From Clostridia bacterium (GTDB lineage Bacteria > Bacillota > Clostridia > Oscillospirales > Acutalibacteraceae): a stretch of 64,000 nt of DNA. Each line of letters begins with the position of its first letter. Position 1 is the stretch's first letter. The stretch is taken from assembly GCA_017549285.1 (NCBI GenBank), contig JAFYVE010000035.1, forward strand, positions 62,001 through 126,000, given 5' to 3'. The position numbers were made by a program, and so were the translations under genes. Of this stretch, positions 46,976 to 54,945 are shown piece after piece. The notes under the pieces are model-generated. The model saw only the letters and a list, made by a program, of their open reading frames with translations. It made no database searches and was not told the DNA's origin.

Positions 46976-47050
46976 GTAGGCATCGGTCCCTACAAAATTT
47001 GTTTTTCCTGAAATCATTGTACATTGTAAATTGTACATTGTACATTGAAA
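46976..47050. repeat. Short repeat-rich fragment
   Basis: Contains GTAGGCATCGGTCCCTAC (46977-46994), which can fold back at its ends, and several copies of TTGTACATTG/TTGTAAATTG units between about 47018 and 47048. It looks like the eroded end of a dispersed intergenic repeat. No coding potential. Confidence 0.5.
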
Positions 47051-47080
47051 AAAGGGTCTGCCGTATTGCTACAGCAGACC
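47049..47080 (-). terminator. Terminator of the epimerase gene
   Basis: 7-bp stem (47055-47061 with 47074-47080), 12-base loop, followed on the minus strand by C and six T. Confidence 0.8.
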
Positions 47081-47111
47081 GTATAATTATGCAGTATATA
47101 CAGAAGAAAAA

Positions 47112-48653
47112 TTATCTCTTCTTTTCCCAGCCTTCGAAGATTTCATCGAAGTAGTAAACGTTGTGTTCATCCTTTTCGTGTTCACAGTACCATACCTGTG
47201 CAAAGAAGGGATTTGTTTTTGCAACTTCGTCGTAGTTCCACTTTTCTGTGGGAACGAAGCATTTGGGACACCAGTGACCACCCTTGAGGATAAGTGTGGG
47301 GCTTGCTTCGAATTCTTCACCGCAGGTGCCGCACTTCCATGTAAGCTTTGTTCTCATGTCGCCCTTTGTCATCTTCTTGCTTAAGCACTGACCGCCTCTG
47401 AATTCAGCAGCTTTCTTCATATCCTTGAGGTCAAGTTCTGAAGTGGGCTTGCTTTCATCGTAACCGTGGTCGAGTTTGTACTGTTCAGCAGCAGAAATTC
47501 TCTTATCGTATGTCTTAAGCTCGAACATTGACCAGTAACCGCCGATCTTCTGCCAGTCTTCGTATGTGCCGTAGTAAGCAGTAAGTCTGTCCTGATCCTT
47601 ATTCTTGATCCAGTCAAGAGTACCCCATCTGGGAGTTGTTGCAATCTTCTTCATGAAGGGCTTTGCACAAGCTGAGATAAGACCCTTTGTGGGGATATAC
47701 TTGGGAATTCTGAAGTAGGGTTCAACCATTGTAGCCATTCTGTCGAAATACATTTCAACAGGAAGGTTTTCACGGAAGTGAAGGTATCCTTCAAGTTTAT
47801 CTGAGTCAGCATAGAACTGACCGTGGAAGTTCTTGAGTGTGAACCAGTTGGGGTCGAAGAGAGTTTTGGGGTCTCCGAGACCGATACAGCCGAGAAGGAG
47901 TTTTTCAAATTCATAGTTTGTAAGTCTGTAATCCTTACCTGAACCGATGTTGTAGAAGCTGCACCAGAATTCTTCGGGAAGGTCATCAGCAAATACAAAG
48001 TTAGCCATAAGACGGCCTGAGTCTTCAACAGTTGCCCATTCAAGAACACCGTTAAGGGGAACGTGATACATGATGGGTTCCATGTTGTGAAGAAGAGCAG
48101 GGTAGAGGATACCTGACTGTCTCATTACAACCCAGTTCTTGATGCCGCTTTCAACAAATGTCTTTTCAGCAATTGTCTTTGAAATAGCATAGTGGTCGTA
48201 GATTGAGATTTTGATGGGGTCACCTGTACGTCCCCAGTGGATAGGATAGCCACGGTTACCTGTTTCAGCAACAGTACCGATGTAACATACCTTGATATCG
48301 TCAGCATTGGGCTGAGCAAGAACTGCCTTACAGATGTATTCGGCAGCAGTTGTGTTTGTTTTGAGAGTAGTGTAGGGCTTGTAGTCAGCAGCGGGAGAAA
48401 CCATACCGCCGATGTGAAGAACATAATCAGCACCTGTAACACCTTCGAGGATTGAATCGTAATCAAGAAGGTCACCCCATACAACTGTTACGTTGGGGTA
48501 TGAGAGATAATCTTTGAGAAGCTCAAAGTTCTTCTTACCTTTTCTTGCAAGAAGCTTGATATGTACTTCGTTGGGTTTTTTGAGAAGCTCCTGGAAAGCA
48601 GCCCAACCCATTGTACCGGTACCGCCGGTCATAAATACGGTTTTCTTTGCCAT
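47112..48653 (-). CDS. NAD-dependent epimerase/dehydratase with C-terminal zinc ribbon
   Basis: 513 residues. Extended short-chain dehydrogenase fold: FMTGGTGTMGWAAFQELL (NAD motif), DYVLHIGGMVSPAADY, the catalytic pair in YDHYAISKTIAEKT (Tyr and Lys near 153-157), and VMRQSGILYP. After ~350 residues comes an extension with a zinc ribbon (WKCGTCGEEFEASP...HWCPKCFVPTEKW, about residues 439-466), like the recognition domain found in unrelated DNA/RNA-binding proteins. GGAGG precedes ATG. The sugar or lipid substrate is unknown; the ribbon is unusual for the family. Confidence 0.82.
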   Translation of the reverse strand: MAKKTVFMTGGTGTMGWAAFQELLKKPNEVHIKLLARKGKKNFELLKDYLSYPNVTVVWGDLLDYDSILEGVTGADYVLHIGGMVSPAADYKPYTTLKTNTTAAEYICKAVLAQPNADDIKVCYIGTVAETGNRGYPIHWGRTGDPIKISIYDHYAISKTIAEKTFVESGIKNWVVMRQSGILYPALLHNMEPIMYHVPLNGVLEWATVEDSGRLMANFVFADDLPEEFWCSFYNIGSGKDYRLTNYEFEKLLLGCIGLGDPKTLFDPNWFTLKNFHGQFYADSDKLEGYLHFRENLPVEMYFDRMATMVEPYFRIPKYIPTKGLISACAKPFMKKIATTPRWGTLDWIKNKDQDRLTAYYGTYEDWQKIGGYWSMFELKTYDKRISAAEQYKLDHGYDESKPTSELDLKDMKKAAEFRGGQCLSKKMTKGDMRTKLTWKCGTCGEEFEASPTLILKGGHWCPKCFVPTEKWNYDEVAKTNPFFAQVWYCEHEKDEHNVYYFDEIFEGWEKKR

Positions 48654-48806
48654 TTGATTTTCCTCCGGACTTTAATAAATTTTTAACAATCCTTTTTAAT
48701 TATATATTAAAAAAAAGCGTTAATGGTTATCTGTTTTTTAACAAAAGTGCTTTAAATGTGAACAATTTGTAAATAAAACGTCAGTTTGTTCAAAATTAAA
48801 TACATA
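48654..48806. other. Intergenic region upstream of the epimerase gene
   Basis: AT-rich. A minus-strand TATAAT is visible near 48697-48702 without a convincing -35 box; it probably holds the epimerase promoter. Nothing else recognised. Confidence 0.4.
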
Positions 48807-48838
48807 AAAAGGATACCGACTGAAATATCAGCCGATAT
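48807..48838 (-). terminator. Terminator of the 25-residue peptide gene
   Basis: 14-bp stem with wobble pairs (AGGATATCGGCTGA against TCAGTCGGTATCCT on the minus strand), TAT loop, followed by TTTTTAT. It sits just after the small ORF's stop. Confidence 0.8.
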
Positions 48839-48856
48839 CCTGATAAATGTATTTAC

Positions 48857-48934
48857 TTATGCATTAAAAGCAATCATTTCCAGAAGCTTCATAAGATAAC
48901 GGAAAAAAGTCATAAAAATATCTTCGAATGACAT
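48857..48934 (-). CDS. 25-residue amphipathic peptide
   Basis: Encodes a 25-residue peptide beginning MSFEDIFMTFFRYLMKLLEM and ending IAFNA. GAGGAGG is 7 bases before ATG 48934, an extended -10 (TGCTAATAT) lies at 48964-48972, and a strong terminator follows the stop, so it is a self-contained transcription unit. As a helix it would place Phe, Leu, Ile and Met on one face. It aligns without gaps to the C-terminal helix of the 2,543-residue surface protein in this window (identical at Ser, Phe, Phe-Phe-Arg and Ile). It could be a secreted/membrane-active peptide or a signalling peptide; no function is known. Confidence 0.65.
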   Translation of the reverse strand: MSFEDIFMTFFRYLMKLLEMIAFNA

Positions 48935-48963
48935 ACTAGTGCCTCCTCTTACTTTTTGTCCAA

Positions 48964-48972
48964 ATATTAGCA
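48964..48972 (-). promoter_or_regulatory. Extended -10 of the 25-residue peptide gene
   Basis: TGCTAATAT on the minus strand, about 30 bases upstream of the start codon. No good -35 box; TG extension may compensate. Confidence 0.5.
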
Positions 48973-49013
48973 TAAGATAATAAATTTTAAATTAACTTAT
49001 CATTAACTGTCAG

Positions 49014-49787
49014 TTAAAATTTCACTCTGCTTTGTTTTTTCTGTGTCCCATTGTGGTCAATCGTGAAATTATCATAATAAATCAGCTCACCTACGGACAC
49101 AAATGAATACCCCTGCCCAGACAGTAAACTGAGAATTTCAGGTAAAGCCTGAGCCGTATGCTCAGTACCTGTGTGAAACTGTATAATCGACCCGTTTCCG
49201 ACCTTAGTCATAACCCGCGTTACAATCTCATCGGCAGAAATATTTTTCCAGTCGAGAGAATCCACATCCCATTGTATTGTCATCATGCCGAGGTTTTCTG
49301 CGGCGGAGATTGTTTTGTTATCGTATGCTCCCGAAGGGGGTCTTAAAAGAGTGGGTGAGTGTCCCGTGATATTTCTTATCGTTTCATTACATTTCTGAAT
49401 ATCGAGCAGAATGTTTTCATAATTCATTGTCGGCAAATCCTTGTGCGAATAACCGTGGTTGCCGATTTCGTGCCCTGCATCGTAAATTTTCTGCACTTCT
49501 TCTATATAATCATCAGCCCACAATCCTAAAAGAAAAAATGTTGCCCTGACATTATATTTATCAAGTGTTGTAAGAATTGAATCCATATCACTGTTTCCTA
49601 CAGCACAGTTGAAAGTTATTGCAACTTTCTTTTCATCTGTTTCAACATTGTAAATAGGTATCATTCTCGCTTCACCCGAAACCGCATCAGACAGCGTGTG
49701 AGCAGTCATAAAAATACCGAAAACAACAATGAGTATAACAATTATTGTTATAATTACAGATTTCAGTTTAACAGCTAATATTTTCAT
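49014..49787 (-). CDS. Polysaccharide deacetylase (CE4/NodB)
   Basis: 257 residues. An N-terminal membrane anchor (VIITIIVILIVVFGIFMTA) places the NodB domain outside. Motifs: AITFNCAVGNSD (usual first catalytic Asp replaced by Asn; metal Asp retained), EIGNHGYSHKDLP (His ligands), RPPSGAYDN and IQWDVDSLDW. Resembles clostridial PdaA/PdaB-like proteins acting on peptidoglycan or spore cortex. The missing catalytic Asp casts doubt on standard activity. Confidence 0.85.
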   Translation of the reverse strand: MKILAVKLKSVIITIIVILIVVFGIFMTAHTLSDAVSGEARMIPIYNVETDEKKVAITFNCAVGNSDMDSILTTLDKYNVRATFFLLGLWADDYIEEVQKIYDAGHEIGNHGYSHKDLPTMNYENILLDIQKCNETIRNITGHSPTLLRPPSGAYDNKTISAAENLGMMTIQWDVDSLDWKNISADEIVTRVMTKVGNGSIIQFHTGTEHTAQALPEILSLLSGQGYSFVSVGELIYYDNFTIDHNGTQKKQSRVKF

Positions 49788-49908
49788 ATAAACACCTCTT
49801 TAATTTATATGTTATATTTATATCAGTATGAAAACAAAACAGGGCAGACAGTTCAGTAATAAGTTGTTCCCGTCTTTTATTTATAAAAAATTACTTGTAA
49901 AAATTAAT

Positions 49909-49959
49909 TTGTAAGAACTTTGTAAGAAGTTTTGTGGTATTATGATATTATTGTAAGAA
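49909..49959. repeat. TTGTAAGAA direct repeats upstream of the two-component genes
   Basis: TTGTAAGAA occurs at 49909-49917, 49920-49928 and 49951-49959 (steps of 11 and 31 bases, about one and three helical turns) around the candidate -10 TGGTATTAT (49936-49943... TATTAT at 49938-49943). Looks like a regulator binding array. Confidence 0.5.
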
Positions 49960-49976
49960 ATAAAAGGGGTAAAAGG

Positions 49977-51818
49977 ATGTTTAAGCAAAAGAAGATAAAT
50001 AATAAAGAAGGCTTTATATTTGCTTCGGTGATACTGTTTTTCGTGCTTTCCTGCATATTACTTGTCAATGCGGTTCTTAATAACTCGCAGGCAGACTGGG
50101 CAATTGTACCTGACATAAGACTTGTCGGTGAATACAAAATCGGGGACGGTGAATGGAAGCCTATAGTTGAAGGGGAGCATATATCTTCCACAAAAGGCGA
50201 CGTCAGGCTAAAGGGCGTGCTTGAAATCTGCGACCCTGAAACAAATGATTTTTACGGGAAACTTCCCGATGGTTCACTTGTGACTTTTACATTCAACCAT
50301 ATAAATCTTGCTCTGACCGAAAATAATCAGATAACCGAAGTATATGACATAGAAAATCCCGATATCGGTGAAGATGCCTGCGGATATAACAGTATGGTAG
50401 CTCAATACAGCGGTGAAGACGGATATTTTGAAGGGGTGATACGTAACTATCACAGCTTCGGAAATGAAACTGCTGTTGATGAGTTCCTTTCTTCAATGAA
50501 GCTTTATGCAAGTGATTATTCTGAAAAAACCGCTCTGCGTTCAGGTAATACTGAAAGAGTGGTTGCAATAATGATTATAATTTTTGCACTTCTTATTCTG
50601 GGTATTTCAATTTTTTCTTATATGCTTGATAAAAATAATTTCAGAAATTATCTGTTCAGCGGATTTCTGATACTTTCAGCAGGCATTTTCTTCCTTTTTA
50701 CCTCGGAAGCTATATATTTATGGTCTGACCTGATGATTGTAAATACTATGCTCAGAGGGATTTCCGCAATGTCTTATCTTTTGTTTGGTTTTATGCTTAT
50801 ACAGGGACTGTTTTCAGGCAAAAAAGAACTTGCGGCACACATAATCACCATAATATACGCACTTTTTATATGTGTAAATATTATTGTTCCGATGTTCACA
50901 AAAATTTATTTTTACGATATGTTAGGAATATGGACAATCGGTGCTGCTCTTGTTTCTGTGATTTTTACAGTATCAGCTTTGCATTCGGCAATAAAGGCAT
51001 CGGGCAGACAAAAGCTTCCGTATATTTTTATAAGCCTCGGACTGATTCTGTTTTTAGTTGATATTGCAGCTGTTTATTTCGGATTCTGGCAAACAGGTCT
51101 CGCATCCAAGATTTATTTTCTCATAGGATTTATGATTTCGGCTGTTGTTTCCTTGCGTATTGTACCTAAAAATATTAAAGCTGCAAAAAAGGCAGAACAG
51201 CTTGAAAAAGAAAAAATCAGACTCGATGCAGAGCTTTCAAGAAGCCGTATTTCAACGCTTATGAGTCAGATTCGTCCTCATTTTATTTATAACACTCTCG
51301 GCAGCATTGAACAGCTCTGTGAACTTGACCCTCCGAAAGCGGCAAAGCTTGTTAATGATTTTTCAAAATATCTAAGAGGTAATTTCGGTGAGCTGGATAA
51401 TCAGGGACTTATCCGTGTTTCAAAAGAGCTTAAACATACTGAATATTATATCGGTATTGAAAAGGTGCGTTTCCCCGATATTGAATTCATTACAGAAATG
51501 ACCTGCTGTGATTTCAGCATCCCTGCACTCACCATTCAGCCGATAGTTGAAAATGCCGTCAAGCACGGTATTCTCAGAAGAGAAGAGGGCGGCACGGTCA
51601 GGGTAAAAATTTATGAAACCGACAGCAGTTATTTTATTACTGTAAAGGATAACGGTGTCGGCTTCGATGTGACCGAGCTTGAGAGTAAGAATCATATCGG
51701 ATTAAGAAATATAAAAAGCAGACTTGAGGCAATGTGCGGAGGTATTCTCCACATTGAAAGCATATCGGGTGTAGGTACAAAGATAACAGTTGAAATTCCG
51801 AAGGAGACAGACAGATGA
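49977..51818 (+). CDS. LytS/YehU-type sensor histidine kinase
   Basis: About 613 residues. One N-terminal helix, a ~170-residue extracytoplasmic sensor domain, seven membrane helices (about 195-395), a coiled coil (KKAEQLEKEKIRLDAEL), and the His_kinase domain with phosphoacceptor His in SQIRPHFIYNTLGSIEQL (about residue 436), then an ATPase domain (TIQPIVENAVKHGI, KDNGVGFD, GIGLRN-like HIGLRNIKSRLE). The layout is that of 7TMR-DISM sensor kinases. ATG 49977 has AAGGGG 7 bases upstream. The ligand is unknown. It overlaps its response regulator by 4 bases. Confidence 0.9.
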   Translation: MFKQKKINNKEGFIFASVILFFVLSCILLVNAVLNNSQADWAIVPDIRLVGEYKIGDGEWKPIVEGEHISSTKGDVRLKGVLEICDPETNDFYGKLPDGSLVTFTFNHINLALTENNQITEVYDIENPDIGEDACGYNSMVAQYSGEDGYFEGVIRNYHSFGNETAVDEFLSSMKLYASDYSEKTALRSGNTERVVAIMIIIFALLILGISIFSYMLDKNNFRNYLFSGFLILSAGIFFLFTSEAIYLWSDLMIVNTMLRGISAMSYLLFGFMLIQGLFSGKKELAAHIITIIYALFICVNIIVPMFTKIYFYDMLGIWTIGAALVSVIFTVSALHSAIKASGRQKLPYIFISLGLILFLVDIAAVYFGFWQTGLASKIYFLIGFMISAVVSLRIVPKNIKAAKKAEQLEKEKIRLDAELSRSRISTLMSQIRPHFIYNTLGSIEQLCELDPPKAAKLVNDFSKYLRGNFGELDNQGLIRVSKELKHTEYYIGIEKVRFPDIEFITEMTCCDFSIPALTIQPIVENAVKHGILRREEGGTVRVKIYETDSSYFITVKDNGVGFDVTELESKNHIGLRNIKSRLEAMCGGILHIESISGVGTKITVEIPKETDR

Positions 51819-52597
51819 TTGCAATTGCAATAGATGATGAACAACTTATGCTGTATGCGCTTGTGAAGGCTGTGAAGGCATCGGATGATATAGACGAGGT
51901 TGCAGGTTTTTCAAACTGTGATGAGGCACTTGACTGGGTTGAAATCAATACTCCCGATGTGGCTTTTCTCGATATCAATATGCGTGGTATCAACGGACTC
52001 GGTCTTGCAGAAAAAATAACAGCACTTCATCCTGAATGTAAGATTGTTTTCTGTACAGGTTATGAGGAATATGCAGTTTCAGCATTTAAAATTCATGCAT
52101 CAGGTTATCTGCTCAAACCGATTTCAGCTGAGGATGTGCAGAAAGAAATTGATGTTATAAAGAACAGAAAAACAGAAAAAGGCATACTTAAAGCAAAATG
52201 CTTCGGCAACTTTGATATTTTATGTAACGGTGAAAAACTCACTTTCAGAAGAAGCAAAAGCAAGGAGATGCTGGCATTTCTCATTGACCGTAACGGTGCT
52301 GATGTTTCTTCAAAGGAAATAGCCGCAGTACTCTGGGAAGACGGCACAAAGGAAAATAACAGAAATTATTTTCATCAGGTGCTGTTTGACGTGCGTCAGA
52401 CTCTTGAAAAAGTCGGTGCGGAAGATGTGTTGAAAAAGAACGGTTATCTTTACTCTGTTGACACGGAAAAAATATCCTGTGACTATTATTCTTATCTGAA
52501 AAACGGTCAGCCGGAGTTTCAGGGTGAATATATGACACAATACAGCTGGGCTGATGAAACCTGCGGTTTCCTCTGGAGAAAAAGCAATAACAAATAG
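51815..52597 (+). CDS. Response regulator with SARP/OmpR-like winged-helix output domain
   Basis: 260 residues. Receiver domain with IDDE, the phospho-acceptor Asp53 in VAFLDINMRG, Thr of VFCTGYEEYAV and Lys of GYLLKPIS. The output domain (from ~130) has the winged-helix pattern ILCNGEKLTFRRSKSKEMLAFL and SSKEIAAVLWEDG seen in SARP-like regulators rather than LytTR, which is less usual for a LytS-type partner. ATGA overlap with the kinase gene. Expected to act on the operon's own upstream repeats or on surface genes such as the convergent operon. Confidence 0.9.
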   Translation: MIAIAIDDEQLMLYALVKAVKASDDIDEVAGFSNCDEALDWVEINTPDVAFLDINMRGINGLGLAEKITALHPECKIVFCTGYEEYAVSAFKIHASGYLLKPISAEDVQKEIDVIKNRKTEKGILKAKCFGNFDILCNGEKLTFRRSKSKEMLAFLIDRNGADVSSKEIAAVLWEDGTKENNRNYFHQVLFDVRQTLEKVGAEDVLKKNGYLYSVDTEKISCDYYSYLKNGQPEFQGEYMTQYSWADETCGFLWRKSNNK

Positions 52598-52610
52598 TAT
52601 ATAAAAAATT

Positions 52611-52650
52611 ATCCTCCTGCATCATGGTGTTCGGTGCAGGAGGATTTTAT
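52611..52650. terminator. Terminator between response regulator and the peptide operon
   Basis: Perfect 11-bp stem (52611-52621 with 52635-52645), 13-base loop, AT-rich flanks on both sides; serves both convergent units. Confidence 0.8.
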
Positions 52651-52674
52651 TGTAAGCAAACATAAAATTATTAT

Positions 52675-52941
52675 TTATTCATCAAGAAGATTATAACTTC
52701 TCATACCGTCAAGGAACTCTCTGATGTCAGCAACAGCCTGCTCCTGAGAAACTTCAAAATTATCAGTAACTGCTTTGAGAATATCATCAAAACTGACGTC
52801 ATTTTCAAGACACTGCCAGATAACAAGACTTACGGAATTGAGCATAATCATATTGTTGAATTCAATTGCAGTATTGCCGACAGGCAGCACTACCGTGTCA
52901 TCAAGAATCTGACGTGTAATAAATTCGCCTCGGATTTTCAT
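52675..52941 (-). CDS. PqqD-like peptide-binding (RRE) protein
   Basis: 88 residues. Matches the stand-alone PqqD fold: FITRQILDDTVVLPVG, AIEFNNMIMLNSVSLVIWQCLE, and a helical VSQEQAVADIREFLDGMRSYNLLD end. In RiPP pathways such proteins bind the leader peptide and present it to a radical SAM enzyme. GGAGGAT precedes the start, which shares a base with the radical SAM stop (TGATG). Last gene of the five-gene operon. Confidence 0.88.
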   Translation of the reverse strand: MKIRGEFITRQILDDTVVLPVGNTAIEFNNMIMLNSVSLVIWQCLENDVSFDDILKAVTDNFEVSQEQAVADIREFLDGMRSYNLLDE

Positions 52942-54065
52942 CAGTTATCCTCCTTGTGAGTAATTTCATTTATCAGTCTGTTTCTTTCGGTATAAAAGGA
53001 GCTTACGTATCTGCAACGGTATTCGGGAGCTTTATCAAAACATCCGTTTTCCGAAATAACCATTGCCGCACAGGCTCTGCATTCTTTTTTCAATCTGCAT
53101 TCCGCACAATCGGCAGGAAGCCTTATCTTATCGGTCATGTCTTTTGTGTATGCCCATAATTCATCAAAACTGCCCTCAAAAGCATTTTTTTCTGCGTTAC
53201 GGGGAAACATACCGCAAGGAAGAATCTGTCCGTCCCAGGTAATCCAGAAACTGCATTTTCCTGCTCTGCATTTTATCCCTTCACCTGTTTTCCCGCAATT
53301 ATCATCGTTGTCGGCAGGAATAACGGCATCCTTTGAGAAAGAGAGGAATTTATCCTTCCCGTTGATAAGATAATCAATATAAGCCGTGTAATATGCCGCT
53401 TTTTCGGGTGAAAAACGGAATTCATTGTTTGTTTCTGTACTTTTTTTATTTGACGGGAACATATATGCCGTCGGCTGAATAACTATTTCATTACGTTTTG
53501 CGTAGCTTATTATTTCAGGTAAATCATCTGCATTGTAAGGCGTAACGCTGCAATTGATTTTTATGTTGATGCCGTTTTCTTTAAGAAGCATTATTGCTTT
53601 GTCTGCCTTTGAAAAACCGTCAGGACATCGGCAGAGTCTTTTGTATGTATCATTGTCTGCACCGTAAAGTGTTACATTGATTCTTGCAGGCGGCACTTTT
53701 TTCAGCCAGCTGACCGTTTCTTCATCAATCATTGTTCCGTTTGTATTGATTGTCAGAATAAAGCCCATTCTGTGAAGCTCTTCAATGATTGTTCTGATTT
53801 CAGGATGAGTAAACGGTTCACCGCCTGTTATAAGCAGAAAAAGCATTCCTGCATCTTTGCATCGCCGTGCAAGATTCAGCCATTCTTCTGCTGATTTTAA
53901 TTCACCTCTTGCCGTCTGTTCTTCTTTAGACAGTCTGACATAGCACATTGAGCAATTCATATTGCACAGGGGAGTCAGTTCAAAGGTACCGCTTATCGGT
54001 GAGCCAGATGCCGATGCTTTCTGATATAAATATTCAACCATTGCAGCTTCAACCGGCATATTCAT
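52941..54065 (-). CDS. Radical SAM/SPASM peptide maturase
   Basis: 374 residues. [4Fe-4S] motif CNMNCSMC (Cys 34, 38, 41), then LLITGGEPFTHP. The SPASM region supplies Cys in CGKTGEGIKCRAGKCSF, ILPCGM, ADCAECRLKKECRACAAM and YRCRYVS, enough for two auxiliary clusters. It resembles sactipeptide/ranthipeptide and related peptide maturases. GGAGGTG lies before the ATG, which overlaps the kinase-like stop in TGATG. Placed directly between an HprK-like and a PqqD gene, its likely substrate is the 82-residue peptide at 54946-55194. Confidence 0.92.
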   Translation of the reverse strand: MNMPVEAAMVEYLYQKASASGSPISGTFELTPLCNMNCSMCYVRLSKEEQTARGELKSAEEWLNLARRCKDAGMLFLLITGGEPFTHPEIRTIIEELHRMGFILTINTNGTMIDEETVSWLKKVPPARINVTLYGADNDTYKRLCRCPDGFSKADKAIMLLKENGINIKINCSVTPYNADDLPEIISYAKRNEIVIQPTAYMFPSNKKSTETNNEFRFSPEKAAYYTAYIDYLINGKDKFLSFSKDAVIPADNDDNCGKTGEGIKCRAGKCSFWITWDGQILPCGMFPRNAEKNAFEGSFDELWAYTKDMTDKIRLPADCAECRLKKECRACAAMVISENGCFDKAPEYRCRYVSSFYTERNRLINEITHKEDN

Positions 54066-54925
54066 CAGTAAACACCTCCGTCAATCAATGTCTTATATAA
54101 TAATTCTGCGGCACTCCTGTCAGGCAGGCAGGATAATTTATATACCGGTGTGTGTTCAATAACACAGAGCAGCAGCCGTGATGCTTTGTCAACACAACTT
54201 TTTTCCCATTGATGAACCGATATCTGAGGGTAAAGGTGCATAAATGCTTCGGAAGGACTCAATAACGAAATTGAGTTTTCTCTGCCTTGTGACAAAACGA
54301 TTATTGCCCCCGTTTGAGAAGAACGGTTATTGCATATATCGGATGTGCCTGAAAACGGTACTCCGTGTGCAGAACAACAGCCGTTTTCAACAGCTACGGC
54401 AGCTCTGTCATCATTGATAATTTCTGCACCGAAGCAGTCTTTCCATAAACGTGCCTGAGTTGATTTTCCCGTTTCGGAAGGAGCTGAAAACAGGAGAGCC
54501 TTTTCTTTGTGTATAATAAAAGAACAATGAAGCATCAGTCTGTTGCAGTCGAGTAACAGACTTTCAAAACCCATTTTATGAAAAACAGCGGTTGTGCTGT
54601 CAAACATACTTTCTGCCACACTCCGATAACTGAGAATAACTCTGTTATTGTTATAAAACTCAGCCACGGCAAAGGGAACCGAACCCGGATTGTGTGAGAA
54701 AAAAATTCTTTTGCCTGAAGCCGTCATTTCATAATGCGAAACTCCGTTTGTATAATACGGAATACCTGCATCAGGCAATTTTTCTGTTTTTTTCAGTATT
54801 ATTTCATATCCGATATTTTCAGGTGCATCGGATAAAAGAAACGGGCTCATTTTGTCCGATATTGCTATGTGTGTGTCTGCTTCAAGTCTGACTGAAACGC
54901 CTGCAACACAAAAATACCGCAACAA
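54065..54925 (-). CDS. HPr-kinase-like protein of the peptide operon
   Basis: About 286 residues. P-loop SAPSETGKSTQARLW (about residues 147-160), followed by AEIINDDRAAV (Walker-B-like acidic pair) and GVPFSGTSD; this is the HprK C-terminal fold seen in RiPP-associated kinases such as those of paeninodin-type lasso clusters. The frame opens with TTG 54949 overlapping the peptide stop (TTGA), but TTG 54925 has AAGGAG 9 bases upstream and is preferred. Expected role: phosphorylate a peptide or use nucleotide to support modification. Activity is inferred. Confidence 0.82.
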   Translation of the reverse strand: MLRYFCVAGVSVRLEADTHIAISDKMSPFLLSDAPENIGYEIILKKTEKLPDAGIPYYTNGVSHYEMTASGKRIFFSHNPGSVPFAVAEFYNNNRVILSYRSVAESMFDSTTAVFHKMGFESLLLDCNRLMLHCSFIIHKEKALLFSAPSETGKSTQARLWKDCFGAEIINDDRAAVAVENGCCSAHGVPFSGTSDICNNRSSQTGAIIVLSQGRENSISLLSPSEAFMHLYPQISVHQWEKSCVDKASRLLLCVIEHTPVYKLSCLPDRSAAELLYKTLIDGGVY

Positions 54926-54945
54926 ATGAACCCACTCCTTAAAAA

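Noticed and set aside
47018-47048. Possible CRISPR-like repeats
   Set aside because: Units are about 10 bases, contiguous and without spacers, and no cas genes are present.
49828-49914. 28-residue basic plus-strand ORF before the sensor kinase
   Set aside because: No SD, no promoter-terminator pair, and its end overlaps the TTGTAAGAA repeat array.
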